Part shown: one piece after another, positions 44,965-56,904 of the stretch | Numbering within the stretch: position 1 is the first letter of the stretch | Layout: each line of letters begins with the position of its first letter | Assembly: GCA_948567375.1 (NCBI GenBank) | Contig: OX419761.1 | Coordinates: forward strand, 560,501 to 624,500 | DNA: 64,000 bases | Source of the DNA: Lunularia cruciata | Lineage: Eukaryota > Streptophyta > Marchantiopsida > Lunulariales > Lunulariaceae | Direction: 5' to 3' | Program-made: the position numbers and the translations under genes | Notes under the pieces: model-generated | What the model was told of the DNA's origin: nothing | Databases searched by the model: none | Seen by the model: only the letters and a program-made list of their open reading frames with translations

Positions 44965-46192
44965 CTAGCCTCTGTACTTAGCATTGCATTCATCTTGATC
45001 ACGATCTCTTTCAATAGCTCCAATCTCATTTTCCTCTCTTGTTCTCAATCTACAAGCCAATCTTTGTCTGGAACAAACTCCTCTTTGAATGGTAACTCTC
45101 TTCCCCTCTTGCTTTGGAACTTCATCTTCCAGTTTCAAGTTACTTTTCTCCTCCATCTCCATCTTGGCTTCCTCTTCCTCAGGTACCGATGTCATCTCCC
45201 CTCCATCGTTGCTATCACTACTTGTGTCTCCATCTGCAGTGTAAACTCAAGTTCTTCCTCTCTTTCCGAGTCTTTGGACTTGCACTTGGCTTTGCCTTCC
45301 GATTCTTCCTCCGATGATGCAATTACCACCATTCCTTTCCTTGAGTTTACCCTTCTAGCCTTCCGAGGTCTTGCTTTCTTGACTTCTTCTTCTTCTTGTC
45401 GACTCCTCTTCTTCGACTTCAGAGTACTCACTTCTAACTGCACACTCTTCCCCGTCTGCGCATAGTACTCATCACTACTCCTGATCTGAAGAATGTATTG
45501 CTGCTCCTTTGTGTTGACATCTCTTCTTAAGTTGGGATGAAAATGCGACACCATCTTGTTACACTCCGCTGCATTGAGCAAGTTCAACCCCAAAAGGAAA
45601 TAGGTTGCAAATGGCACAATGTAATGTGGAAGCAACTTATCCCACAAATTCCACACCTTCTGTCTCATCCTCCATGAAGACATTGTGCCCAGTTAATTGG
45701 CTCTCTTGCAAACATCTTATGGAAGTACACCGCTTGGTGCTTCATCACATAGGTTGTTCTCTCCGGCTTCAAGATCACCATTAGAGCACTCACGATCCCT
45801 CTCTTGACAGGATCATCATAGCTCTCTACTTTGTAACCATTCTTTGTGTGCTTCAAAGAGAAGGCATCTCTCACTTCTTGGGTTTTGTAGGCTACTTCTC
45901 CCTTCCCCAAGAACATAGCACCATGCTCCGTGCCTGCTTCTCTCCCGAGTACTAACCTCCAATCCAACTCTATCCAGCGAGCCGGATTACCTCTCTTCCC
46001 TTCTTCCTCAAGGCCATTGAGACACTTACTCTCAATGATCTCTATCATGAACCCTAGAAAGCTAACATTCCAATTCCATACCAAGAATGTGATCCAAAGC
46101 CTGCTCAAGACTTCAATTCTTGCGATCACATCTAACCTCTAAATCACATGATTTCTCACTACGGATTTGGAATTCTTCTTCCCTCCTCCCAT
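44965..46192 (-). pseudogene. LTR gene of element R, internally deleted
   Basis: It starts MGGGKKNSKSVVRNHV at 46192, with a TAG soon after. The globular region is recognisable (ARIEVLSRLWITFLVWNWNV; NGYKVESYDDPVKRGIVSAL; LPHYIVPFATYFLLGLNLLN), followed by an acidic segment (SSEEESEGKAKC) and RVTIQRGVCSRQR. It then jumps to sequence matching the end of the coiled coil (NEIGAIERD) and another deletion removes the rest. Several frameshifts are present. Confidence 0.78.
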
Positions 46193-47170
46193 CTTTCTCT
46201 CTTCCACTCTGGGTTGGGGACTATTTTTCTACTGATCCCCGGATTAACTCTCTCAATTTCTTCTTGACACACCAACGTTTTCAACTCTACTTCCTTTTCC
46301 ACAATCTCTTGCAGGACAACTTCTTAATGACAATGGAAAATTGCTTGTCATTGCTTTGTCTTTAGCCCAATTTTTATAGAGTTACGCCTTCTTTGTCTTC
46401 CTTCAATTTGAGTTTCTACCAAGAAATCACACCTCTTGCATGCTCCTTTCACTGTCAAGTGTCCTTCACGCATATGACTGCTATTTTTGAATGGTCCCTC
46501 CTTGAATGTCTTTGTGGCAACCTGGCAAATATCACTTTTGCAGTAATCGGGTAAGTAAAGTTTGTTCCCGTAGAGATACTATCCAGAATTGGTCAAATAC
46601 AAAGTCAAAAGTCACAATTGCAGTTCTTCTTGGTGGCTTCTTTAATCTCTCAGGTAGAAACTACACCCAGAAGAGAGTAACAAGCTCACAATCTTGACAA
46701 CTTGTCACGAATACACACATAGTAAATTCTGTCCAAACAACTCTTGATTGTGATGATTCAGATTCTCCCAAAGACGGCACTTCACTACAAAGACCAATTT
46801 TGCCGCAGAATTGTGTTCCACCCCTCCACTAAAGGCACAACTTCCTTGATTGAAATTGCTTCACATCAACTTCGTACTGCACTCAACAATGAAGAATACT
46901 AACAACACTCCAATTCCTCTCAGATCTGTCAAGGCATTGCTCCGATGCACTTCACTCAGGATCAAACACACAGAATGAAGATCAGGGATGCAGATTCCAA
47001 CATCCACAGACACATTGACTTGCTCTTTGGAATTCTTCACACACTCACAAATACAAACACAAAATTGACAATCGGAATTAAGCTTAAGCGACGAGTACTG
47101 AGAACAGCACTTCGCTTTATCTATCTTCAGAAATATGAATACTGAATAACATAAGACTGCGAATGCTCCC

Positions 47171-47178
47171 CTTAAATA
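47171..47178 (-). promoter_or_regulatory. TATTTAAG box in solo LTR B2
   Basis: On the minus strand TATTTAAG lies in the context TTTGCTTCAGTATTTAAGGGG. Same place relative to the LTR gene as in B1. Confidence 0.5.
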
Positions 47179-47298
47179 CTGAAGCAAACGGCAGATTTGC
47201 CTACCTAAGCACCACTTCCTAACATCTCTTCCTACCTACAGATCCCAAGTGACAATCTATCTCTTCATATCTACCTCTTCCTATCTCAAAATTGTCAC

Positions 47299-49634
47299 TT
47301 ATCCCGATCCGATGTCTACCTCATCATCGGCTTCCAAACCCGGTGATCTTCCTACTATTTCACCTTCTTCGGGTATGACTGATTCTACTAATTTCTTCAC
47401 TAATTCTACAACTTCTGCACTAGGAACTATAATTGCACTAAGGAGTGACTTATCTAACTCAGTATCTCTTGACCTACTCTTCTCTAATGTGTCAATCATC
47501 AAGTCTGATGACACTTGTACTCCCACTTCTGCAACATTGGGTCTCTTTTCCACTGTCACACTATTCCGAATCTTCTCTTATTCCGAATTGACTAAATCTA
47601 ATCTAAGACTAACGTTGTTCCCTACATCTAACATTTTCCTATCTACATGCTCCCTCAAGCGAATCAGCAACGTGTTCATATCCACATCTTTGGCTTTTCT
47701 TTTCCGAGTTTCCTGCACAAGCAACTTCAACTCATGCAAACGAGCTTCTTCCAATCTTCCTTCAGCCTTCGTGCTTAAGATTGCTTGTAATCTCCTAGCA
47801 AGGTCCCCTACTGATTCTAATGTGTATCCTCGAGAATGCTCCACCTTCAACTCCTCCCAATACATCTGCAACTCGTCATTGTATTCTGCAGCGATCATCT
47901 TCTTCTCCTCAGCATACTGCGTTTTCTGCTGCTCCGCACTCTTGACAAGTTCTTGCAAACGCTCTTCTTCTTCTTGCCTGGACGCCAATTCTCTCTGCCA
48001 TGCTTGATCTTTTGCTGCGGCACTCTTCTTTAAGCTGTCCAACTCTTGCTCCATCACGATGGTCATCGCCTTCAGATGAACATTCTTGACACGCACATTA
48101 CTCACTTCATCCTGCATCTTGCTGAGCCACATTGCCTGCTCTTTCAACTCCCCGGCTTGCTTTTGCAATTCTTTCTCTTTTTTTGTGCAACTCCCTTGTA
48201 GCATGCTCAACATTTTCCTCCTCGAGTCTTCCTCCCTCCGAAGATCTTCAATTTCCGCACTTCTTTGGATTTGATGTTCCTGTAGCTCCTGCACTTCCTT
48301 CAATAGATGCTTCACCATTTGCAGCTCATTCATCCCTTTCACTCAATCTTGGGCAATTCCCATATGATGTTCTTTCAATAGCTCGAGCAAAGGTATGACC
48401 ACCCTTGTCAAATATGCTATCTGCCGAAGGTTTCTTCTTCATCATTGCCACCTTCATCTGGAGTCTTCTCTTGCGTCATCGGCTCCTTCATCCGAAGTTG
48501 CGATCTTTGTACCTTCATAGTGTCGGCACTATCTTTGTCTTGGCCTCTTGAACTTGGCCCCGCGGGATACTCCTTCTTTGCTTCAAGTTTTGGCTTGTCA
48601 TCCATCGTTGCCTCACCAACCTCACTTACCACCACGGATTGCTAGACTTTGGGCTCTCCCTCACTTTCACTTCCTGACTCCTCACTCTTCAACGTGAGCT
48701 CTTCTTCTTCTGAGTCCTCTTCTTGCGACTCAGTTTCTTCATCCAACTCCAATCCCAAAGATGCCCTTCTCACAACATTAGTAGCCTTCAACATCAGCCT
48801 CCGAGTCTTACATGGGATGGGCAATGATTTGGCTTCTTTGGGTTTGATGCGCTTCTTTGTCTTTGGACTAGTAATGTCTTCAATTTTCCACTGTCCCGTC
48901 CTCGCAAAGTACTCGTCATTTGCTTGAAGATGCAGCATATATTGTCACTCCTCTTTGTTGGCTTCTCGTCTCAAATCAGGGTGCATGTGTGAGACCATAT
49001 GATGACGCTTGTCTTTGGACAGTAAATTCAGCCCGAAGTAGAAATGTGCTGCAAATGGTGCAAAATAATGCGGTGGCGAGCCCATTCTCCAATTCACCAC
49101 CATCTGCCTTGTTTGGTGATGGAAACACTTTGCCCAATTCACGAGTACTCTTGCAAACATCTGGTGGAAGAAGACTGCCTGCTGCATGGTTACGTACGTT
49201 GTTTGCTCCGGCTTGAACATGGCTATCATTGCCCCCACGATGCTTCTTTGGATCGGGTCCCGATAGGACTCCACCTTGTAACCATTCGTCGTTCTTGGAG
49301 CGAAAAACGAATTGCAAATCTCCGCCGTCTCCTCTGCAGCATCACACTTCCGATAGAAGGTGATCCATGTCGGCTCTCCTGCTTCTCTCCCCAGGACTAA
49401 CTTCCAATCCGACTTAGTCCATCGAGCTGGATTGCCTCTCTTCCCCTCCACTTCGGGACCCTCCTCACAATTACTGGCAGCGATCTCTACCATCACTCCC
49501 GGGAAAATGAAATTCCAGTTCCATGCTAAAAAGGTGATACGAAGTCTAACCAAGACTTCGATCCTAGCTACTACATCTACTCGTCAAATTGCAAAACCTC
49601 TCACTGCCAGCGCGTTGGCCACCTTCTTAGCCAT
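47299..49634 (-). pseudogene. LTR-encoded coiled-coil protein gene in B2
   Basis: Start at the ATG giving MAKKVANALAVRGFAI, equivalent to the B1 start. The N-terminal region (NGYKVESYRDPIQRSIVGAM; PPHYFAPFAAHFYFGLNLLS), the acidic middle (EETESQEEDSEEEELTLKS) and a 254-codon open coiled coil (48342-47578, with KEKELQKQAGELKEQAMWL) are all present, ending EVDIGSG. There are stops after FAI, KEE and EPKV, and a frameshift between 48417 and 48342. The B1 and B2 proteins are clearly more alike than either is to subfamily A. Confidence 0.82.
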
Positions 49635-50189
49635 GGTTTGTTCTCTCGTCCTACGCTGTTGGAAGATCAGCCCCTCTCCTGGACGAGACACTCTAAATCC
49701 CTTAGGGTTTTGGAAAATTTCACTCTTGACGGGCTTCTGGACATGCATTCCTACAGGATGACTACTCAAAGGAATTGGAAATTTACTCAGCAAATTCAAC
49801 TTTCCCCTGCGCAGTCGCAATTTTATATTGCCCCAAATTGCAGTCATTCTTCAGTTGATTTTGTCTGTGAATTTCTCTCTTTTGCGTGCACTATCGGTCA
49901 CTGTCAAGGTATGCTTCTTCTGCCTCCGCCGTTTCTTGAAATGTACTTTCTTGCCACGTATAGAGGTTGTTAAACGGTCCTCATCATTCCTACATTTCCA
50001 ACCCAAAGATGATGATCTTCGGCCTACTTCCGGCGTACTCCTCTTCCGAGTACCTCTATCATCGGATCCGATGTCAGCTTCTTTGGCTTTCCTCTGAAGT
50101 TACTTTCTCCTCTTCTTTGTCCGCAATTTGTGCTTACTTTGTCTCTTAAACCCTACTAACCATAAAAAACCAAAAATGTGGGTACCACA

Positions 50190-50441
50190 ATCTTACCCCA
50201 AAGGAAAGTTGTTACACTATCCTTGCCTTGGTTTGAGCACTCCCAATACGAAGACTCCTTACTTTGGGTTGTATGCTAACATGGCAATTCCGAGTACCTT
50301 GCCTTATGACCCAAAGTCATGTTACCTCAGGTTTCATCCCGAGGACACTTTTCTTTGCTTTCTTTGGCCATATAGGTGCAATTCAACTTCTTTGTACACT
50401 TCTTCCAAATTTTGAAAAAAAATAAAAATGTGCGTACCACA
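50190..50441 (-). repeat. Element R 3' LTR, proximal part (U3 start)
   Basis: Continuation of the LTR after the B2 insertion, ending GTACCACA at 50441 (plus strand), that is, TGTGGTACG on the minus strand. It matches the first ~270 bp of A1 reversed, including TACTTTGGGTTGTATGCTAA-type sequence. Confidence 0.9.
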
Positions 50442-50456
50442 TACCCCCTCCCTTGA
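50442..50456 (-). other. Element R polypurine tract
   Basis: The minus strand reads AAGGGAGGGGGTA immediately before the LTR's TGTGG. Element F has the equivalent GAGGGAGGGGGTA. Confidence 0.88.
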
Positions 50457-51773
50457 ATGTGAGCGTCCTCGCAAACATAGAATTTGGGTGTCTTAGAGAC
50501 TTCCGAGTCTATTGTCCAATATCTCCAAACTCTCTACCCATTTACTCGAGTGGCAAAAGGATTGCCCTCCAGGTCAACAAGTTGAATGGACCCATTTTCA
50601 TAAAGATGAAGAACTCAATAAGGCCACATCCATCTCAAATGCAGCTTGTCTGGAAAAAATATTTGGCGATTGTTGTATTACAAAACCAAATCTCCTTTGC
50701 ACAGAGTCACAAGCTTGATATGCTTATTGTGCCTGACTTTCCTCTGCTCTTGTACTTCTTTCATAGTTTCCATTGCATTGTCTCTTTTCTCTTCTAACCA
50801 TATTAGTTGATAGATCCAAAGATCTTGGCTTTCTTCCTCCAACAATTGTTCTTTGCAAAGAATCCGATGTGTCGATACTTCAAATTCAATTGGTAGTATG
50901 GGATGCAAGCCATATGGCAAGAAGTGTGGAGTTTTTTTGGTTGTGATCTTTTTTGTCATTTGATATGCCCACAACGCGGCTGGTAATTTCATATCCCAAT
51001 CATAGGCATAATTGATAGTCACCTTATTCAAAATTTTGCAAAGTAACCCATTTTCCTTTTCCGTTAAGCCATTTGCTTTTGGGTTATAAGGAGTCATCTT
51101 CTGATGTTTAATATAGAAGTACTTTGTTAGCGCCTCCATCAATGAGTTAAAAAAATTGTTTCCCTTTGTCACTAACCAATTCCAAAGGACACCCATATTA
51201 GGAGATGATATTTCAAAAGAAAAATTCCACCACGGTCTCGGCACCATCTCTACGAGTTGCTTCAGTTTCGACCATCTTGGTAGCATAGTCAGTGCAAACC
51301 AAAATGTATCTCTTCCTTGTGACTTGGGTCACGAGTTGAATGGGACCCACAAAATCAATTCCCCATTTCTCAAATGGGGCCAAGGGTAAAATTGGTCTCA
51401 AAGGCCATTGAGAAGTAGCCATCGGCTTCCCCGTTCTTTGACAAGTATCACAGCTTCAGATATGGGCATGCGTGTCTTTGTACATTGTAGGCCACCAGTA
51501 CCCCAAGGAAAGAATCTTCTTTATAGTATTCTTCAAAGCATAGTGTCCTCTTGATGCTTTGGAGTGTAAAGACTCGATAACGCCTCCGACTTTGTATGAC
51601 TCCAAGCATCGCTGAAGTATTTTGTCTTTCCCCATCTTGAATAAAATGCTGTGTTTTAGCTGATATGGCCCCATTTTCCTGAGAAAGACTGCACTCTGCT
51701 TTGGGTCCAGCCCTTCAGGACAATGGAGAGTATGAAAATAATGATATTCGGCTGCATACCTTGTACTTTGCAT
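50457..51773 (-). pseudogene. Element R integrase
   Basis: The N-terminal zinc domain (SKASRGHYALKNTIKKILSL; YWWPTMYKDTHAHI) is followed by a stop. The core contains PFEKWGIDFVGPIQLVTQ (first Asp), ILVCTDYATKMVE and the second Asp region damaged (about 51170), while the third motif NGLTEKENGLL keeps the Glu. The C-terminal part has FLPYGLHPILPIEFEV and, at the end, DLEGNPFATRVN. The closest match is element F. A frameshift near 51210-51290 separates the halves. Confidence 0.88.
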
Positions 51774-51821
51774 TGCTGTTAATTGATATAACTCCTCATC
51801 AGGGAATGGATCGTCAATTTC

Positions 51822-53100
51822 CTATTCTTGGTCTTGAGTTTCAAACCTGGACAGGAAGTCCGCATTTGAATGCAAATCTCCCTTCCTTACTTGTACAGTA
51901 TATGTGAATTCTTGTAACAACAAGATCCATCTTGCAATCTGCTTGAACAAATCTGCCTTCTTGACCAAATGTTGCAATGCGTAATGGTCAACATAGAGGA
52001 CAAACTCGTATCCCAATAGGTAGTGGCAAAATTTCTTGCAGGCATACACCATTCCGAGTGCTTCTCTTTCAATAGTCAAATAGTTCTTTTTGGAAATTGA
52101 AATTTGTCGGCTGGCATAATACACCGGGTAGTCCTTCTTCTTCTCGTCCTTCTGACTTAAGACAACTCCAATTGCCATGGACAAAGTGTCCACATATACA
52201 TGAAAAGGGACGTCCCAATTTGGGGCCCTCATGCTGGTGCTTCAACCAATTTCTTCTTCAATACCTGGACAACTTCTTCTTGATCTACTTCCCATAGGTA
52301 GTCTTTGGATTTCTTCAGAAGCTTTGTAAGGGGTGCAACAAGCACCACATAGTTTGAAATGAAGCATCCGTAGTATCCGACATGTCCCAAGAAGGCTCTC
52401 AGCTCCTAGATATTCTTTGGGGATTCCAAAGCTGAGATTACTTTGACCTTCTCGACATTGACTTCAATACTTGGCTTGACACCCGATGCTCCAGAAGAAT
52501 TCCTTCCTTCATGGCAAAGAAGCATTTCTCCACGTGTAATGATAAACCGGCAAAATGACACCTTTCAAAAGTTTGGTGAAGGTAATCCAAACGTACATCT
52601 CTTTGCCCAAACACAAAAAAATAATCAATGAAAACTTCCACAATTTGCATAGGAAATCCTTGAAGATTGAATTCATCATCCGTTGGAAAGTTGCGGGAGC
52701 ATTACACAACCCAAAGGGCATTTGATTGTAAGCAAAAGTGCCCCAATCGGTTGTGAATGTGGTTTTATCGTTGTCTTCTTCTCGGATGGACACTTGATTT
52801 TATCTTGAAAATCCATTGAGAAAACCATAACAAGGATGACCAGCTACTTGGTCCAAAATTGTATCGGTAAAAGGCAAGGGATGATGATCCTTCCTTGTGA
52901 CTGCATTCAACTTGCGGAAGTCTTGGCACACTTGGATCTTCCTCGTTTTCTTCTTCGGGACAATGACAATGGGTGAAACCCATTCATTGCTTAAGATAGG
53001 AAAGATTATTCCGGCCCCTAAGTACTTGTCAATTTTGTCTTTCACTAGGAGGGAGTACTTCAGGTTTAGATAGTATTGTCTCTACCAAACCGGAACTGCA
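51822..53100 (-). pseudogene. Element R reverse transcriptase and RNase H
   Basis: RT pieces: KYLGAGIIFPILSNEWVSPI with PKKKTRKIQVCQDFRKLNAV (53045-52800), SIREEDNDKTTF and QMPFGLCNAPATFQRMMNSI (52793-52509). The catalytic box is shifted (VEVFIDYFFVFGQRD, so FIDD reads FIDY). RNase H is open for 136 codons (52232-51822) with the first catalytic Asp intact (FHVYVDTLSMAIGVVLSQ), YPVYYASRQISIS and EREALGMVYACKKFCHYLLG. A short FLGHVGYYGCFISN-type connection lies between. Confidence 0.87.
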
Positions 53101-54477
53101 CCTTCAACCAGATCAATCCGGTGTTCTCCAAATTTTTGTGGAATACCCGACATTTGATTGATAGACCAGGCAAATACATCTTGGAATTCTATAAACAGGG
53201 CAATGTATCCTGCCAACTCCTCCAAAGTGATTGTCTTTGAAATTTTCAAAATTTTCCCTTTAGTCAAGACAACATGTTGATAGTCATTGGGGTTGATGAT
53301 TCCTTCAACATGGCTTACTTGGCTTAATCTGAGGTGAGGTGCCATCAAACCTCCTTCCTCCAAGTCAGGTCACTCAAGGCGAGGTCATATGGATCTTTGT
53401 CTTTGACATCCACCTCGTAGCATTCCAAGTAATTGACTTGGACTTTGTCTTTGGATTCGTCTGAGGACGAAGACGATGAGTCTTTGGATTCATCCTTATC
53501 TTCTGACAAACTAGTTTTCCCAAGATGGGGAACCTTTGTCCAACTCACAGGTCACTAGCTTCTGGTCTTCGGACAAAATGTCCTTGAACCGTAGCTTTTG
53601 TAGGTGCCAATCCACCACAACTTGGGCACTATACAACCAGGGTCTTTTGATCAACAGAGGGTTACCAGTTTTGGTCACTGGTCAGAACACAATGTAGTTC
53701 AACTTGAAGGGCACCCCTCCAATGATTGTGGTAATGTTTGACAGCATGCCCAATGGCCGTCTCTTGGTTTGGTCTACAAATTCAAGACTCGGGGTGTTGG
53801 CTCAAACGTATGATACCCTAGTCAATTTGCAGCATCTTTGGTCATGATATTCACACCCAACCTTGAATCGATGGGTATGGATGTGACCATGCACCTGGCA
53901 ATCTCCGCATCAACCTCGAGAGATCCTAGATCTTCTTGTTCAATATGATATATGGCGGGCAGGTCTTTTTTGGACATCAACCTTACTTTCTTGAGGGCCA
54001 AATTTGGCTGCTTCTTATACAGCTTGTTGTCATCCCATAATTGCTTAAATGTGACGTTTGCATTTGTGGCTGCCAAATCCACAACAATATTGCATTGGGG
54101 TACTCCTCCGAATTTCACCGTCTTTGCCTTTGGCTTGGGGTTTGAAGTCTCTCCATGTTTCAGAATGGTGACGGGATTGCTAGTGGTCTTGACCCGAGGT
54201 TCCTCGAGTTGGCCCACCTTGGCTTGAATCAGACCCTTTACTTTGGATCCGATGTCCACCAGAAAAACTGGAGGCTTTGTCTTCGTCTCCTCTTCCAAAC
54301 TCATTTCCCAAAGTCCTGAGTATTGCTTCCTTGAGTTCTTTCTGCAAGGCTTTAGCTTTGGCTTTAGCGAGGATCTTTTCTCCTTGGCAAAAAGGATTGC
54401 TTTTGGGCGCAGTCTCTTTGCCATTCTAGAAGCCGACGAGGTCATACTCAGTTCTTTGGGATCATGCTTCTTCTAAC
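53101..54477 (-). pseudogene. Element R protease region
   Basis: 207 codons are open at 54445-53822. They contain a basic stretch (AKRLRPKAILFAKEKRSSLK), a conserved DLAATNANVTFKQLWDDNKL and the protease active site PIDSRLGVNIM, in which D-S-G reads D-S-R. After a stop come a second half (LLIKRPWLYSAQVVVDWHLQ-like) and an acidic tail (DESKDSSSSSSDESKDKVQV). It is homologous to element F 59591-60784. Confidence 0.85.
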
Positions 54478-54732
54478 TTGTGTGTGTCTCAACTTTCAAA
54501 ATTTCAAGGTCTAGCCATTCTCCTTCCAAGGCCAGACTCCCTTCTTGAGGTCTTCCCTCCTCAAGTGTTATACAATTTACAGTTATGTCACCCTTTTCTT
54601 GAAGCGTTGCACGCTCAGCCAGGGTCTCTACATACTTTACATGCGGCTTCGGGTTTGGTGGATGAGGGCATTGGTTGCCCGTATGACCCGATCCTTTGTA
54701 AATTCCACATATGGGAACATACCCGATTGAAG
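54478..54732 (-). pseudogene. Element R gag end, truncated at a zinc knuckle
   Basis: The minus strand gives a knuckle with KGSGHTGNQCPHPPNPKP followed by KYVETLAERATLQEKGDITV, matching element F at about 59375-59520. Upstream gag is missing because the sequence switches to a plus-strand LTR fragment at about 54733. Confidence 0.8.
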
Positions 54733-56781
54733 AGAAGGATTGTGAGTGCTCTCATGGCAATCTTGAAGCCAAAGAGAACAACTTATGTGATGAAACACCA
54801 AGCGGTGTTCTTCCATAAATTGTTTGCAGGAGAGCCTATTAATTGGGCAAGGTGCTTCCATGGGAGGACAAGATAGATGGTGTGGAGTTTGCGGGATAAG
54901 TCACCTCCACACTACATCGTGCCGTTTGCAGCACATTTCTACCTCGGGTTGAATTTGCTCAATTTGGCGGAGCGAAGCAGAATGGTGTCTCATTTCCATC
55001 CCAACTTGAGAAGAGACGTCGACGTGGAAGAACAACAGTACATTCTCCAAATCCGAAGCACTGATGAATACTACATGAAGATGGGTAAGAGCGTGGAGAT
55101 AGAAGTGAGCACTCCAAAATCGAAGAAGAGAGGTCCGCAAGGTGAAGCCAAAGAAAGCAAGAAACCTTGGAAGATGCAAAGAAGTAACCCGAGGCGAGGT
55201 ATGGTGGTGATTGAGTCAGAGGATGAAGACTCAGAAGGAGACGCCGAGCTCAAAATGGAAGACTCGGAACACGAGGAGGAGCCGGAGCTAACGTTGCAGA
55301 GTGGAGATACAAGCAGCATTAGTGATGAAGGGGGAGAGATGACATCGGTGCCGATGGCGGACGAATACAAAGAAGAAGTGCAAGCCGAGTTGGAAGCCGA
55401 AGACAACACACCGTTGGAAGATGAAGTAATTGTGCTCGAGGAAAAGAAGATCACAGTACAGCGAGGAGTTTGCTCAAGACGTAAGGCAAAGTGTGAAGCG
55501 GGGCCGAGTAAAGCAAAGGAAGAGGCAGAAGAAAGCTCGGGGAGTGAGGCATCAATCCCGATACAAAGACTGCAGAGGAGAAGGCGAGTATCGGGTGAAG
55601 AAGAGGTAAGGAAGGAGATTTCTATGCAGGAAGAAGTAGGTGTGAGGAATGGAGTGGAGAACTTGCAAGAGATTGTGTGTCCATTGTTGGTAAAGTTGGA
55701 GCACAAGAAGAGGGAGATGCAGTCAACATATCCGGAGGTGACGATTGTGTTGCAGGTATTGGCGCGATTAGAAGAAGAGAACTCGGAGTTGAAGAAGAGT
55801 GTAACCCGAGGTGAGGATGAAAGGGAAGTACTGCAAGTGGAGACAGTAGAGAGAAGTCAGGTAATTGAAGACCTGAAGAGAGAAGTGAGCTATCAAGAGG
55901 ATCTTGCGAGGAAGAGTGACATAGCAAGAGAGAGACAAGTTGTAGAATATGAAATCTTGAAGCAACAGTTTGCTGATTCAAGATTGAAACTTATCCATGC
56001 TATGGCAAGGGTAGCATCAAAGGAACAAGAGCTCGATAGAGTGATGGAGAGTATGGAAGAGAAGAAGCAACTCTGGCAAAGACAGTTGGCTGCACGGTAT
56101 AAGGAAGAAGAGAGATTACGAGAGTTACTTCGTAATCAGGAGGAGAAGGTTGTACAGAATGAGAAGGAGAAGGAAACGGTGAAAGCCAAGTTCAAAGCGG
56201 AGTTGGCGATGTACCAAGAGGACTGGCTTGCAGATCGGGAGCGAGAGAGGAAGATGCGGTTGGAGCCATTGAAGGAGATTGTCCTCAGGATGAACGCAAT
56301 GTTGAGTACGGAAGCCAGCGTTTGAATTGAAGAGGCGAGACTGCACGAGTTGAAGTTGTTGGTACAAGAGACAAGGCGAAGACAAGCAAAAGATATAGAT
56401 ATGAATACCTTGTTGATTAGTCTCAGAACTCGTGTAGACAAAAAGATTTTAGAGGTAGAGGATAACATTTCAATTAGATTAGACTTAGTGACAATAGAGC
56501 TAGAAAAACTTCAGAGGGATGTTAGAGCAAAACTTGAAGTAGATAACATAGGAGTCCAAATGTCTTCGGAGTTACCATTTGAGACATTAGAGAAGAGTGG
56601 GTCGGGAGATAAGGAGTTAGATAGATTACCCACTAGTGAAATTCAAGATCAGGAAAGAGAATTGCTGGATCTGGTAGAAGAGGTAGAAGATATGAAACTC
56701 GAGGAAAAAGTAGTAGGAAGTAAAATTACTTCGGGTTCGGGTTTGAAAGCCGAGGAAGAAGTAGACATCGGATCGGATTAG
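54733..56781 (+). pseudogene. LTR gene in element F, N-terminally truncated
   Basis: The single frame has only two stops (54874 and 56323); the 482-codon stretch between them is the longest open frame in the window. It carries KRRIVSALMAILKPKRTTYV, PPHYIVPFAAHFYLGLNLLN, an acidic segment (ESEDEDSEGDAELKMEDSEH) and a heptad-rich coiled coil from about 55650 to 56520 (KKSVTRGEDEREVLQVETVE; LRNQEEKVVQNEKEKETVKA), ending EEVDIGSD. It is the best-preserved subfamily A copy and aligns along its whole length with A1. Confidence 0.82.
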
Positions 56782-56896
56782 TAACAGTTTTAGATTTGAA
56801 GAGGAAGATATGAAGAGGTGCATTGTCATTTCGGATCTACAGGTTAGAAGAGTTGTTGTAGAATGGTATAGTTGTTAGAACTGTCGATTTGTTCAC

Positions 56897-56904
56897 TATT
56901 TAAG
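56897..56904 (+). promoter_or_regulatory. TATTTAAG box in the element F 5' LTR
   Basis: Context TTCACTATTTAAGAGTGGC, 116 bp after the LTR gene's stop. This LTR is attached to gag-pol, so it is the likely genomic promoter of element F. Confidence 0.55.

Larger units (their letters stand above)
44232..46512 (-). repeat. Element R 3' LTR, distal part
   Basis: Subfamily A LTR containing the conserved R-U5 tail (44232-44880), the promoter-box region and a shortened LTR gene. It is interrupted at GTCTT (46508-46512) by B2 and continues at 50190-50441. After subtracting B2 the LTR is about 2.53 kb, against 3.76 kb for A1; the coiled-coil part of the gene is deleted. Confidence 0.88.
46513..50189 (-). 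mobile_element. Solo LTR B2 (3,677 bp) inserted in element R's LTR
   Basis: The minus-strand copy begins TGTGGTACCCACA (right end) and its other terminus reads TGTGGCAACCTGGC on the plus strand. Flanks are GTCTT (46508-46512) and ATCTT (50190-50194), a 5-bp target duplication with one mismatch. Removing it rejoins element R's LTR exactly as in A1 (around 20895-20930 reversed). Subfamily B. Confidence 0.92.
44232..54732 (-). mobile_element. Element R: long-LTR Ty3/gypsy element, 5'-truncated, minus strand
   Basis: Reading right to left: the last gag zinc knuckle, protease, RT, RNase H, integrase, a polypurine tract and a complete 3' LTR (subfamily A). The LTR is split by solo LTR B2. It inserted into M2's methyltransferase. 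Its outer end reads TATGACAACCC where the family terminus is TGTGACAACCC. The gag N-terminal part and 5' LTR are absent: at about 54733 the sequence changes abruptly to a plus-strand LTR of the same family. Confidence 0.88.
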
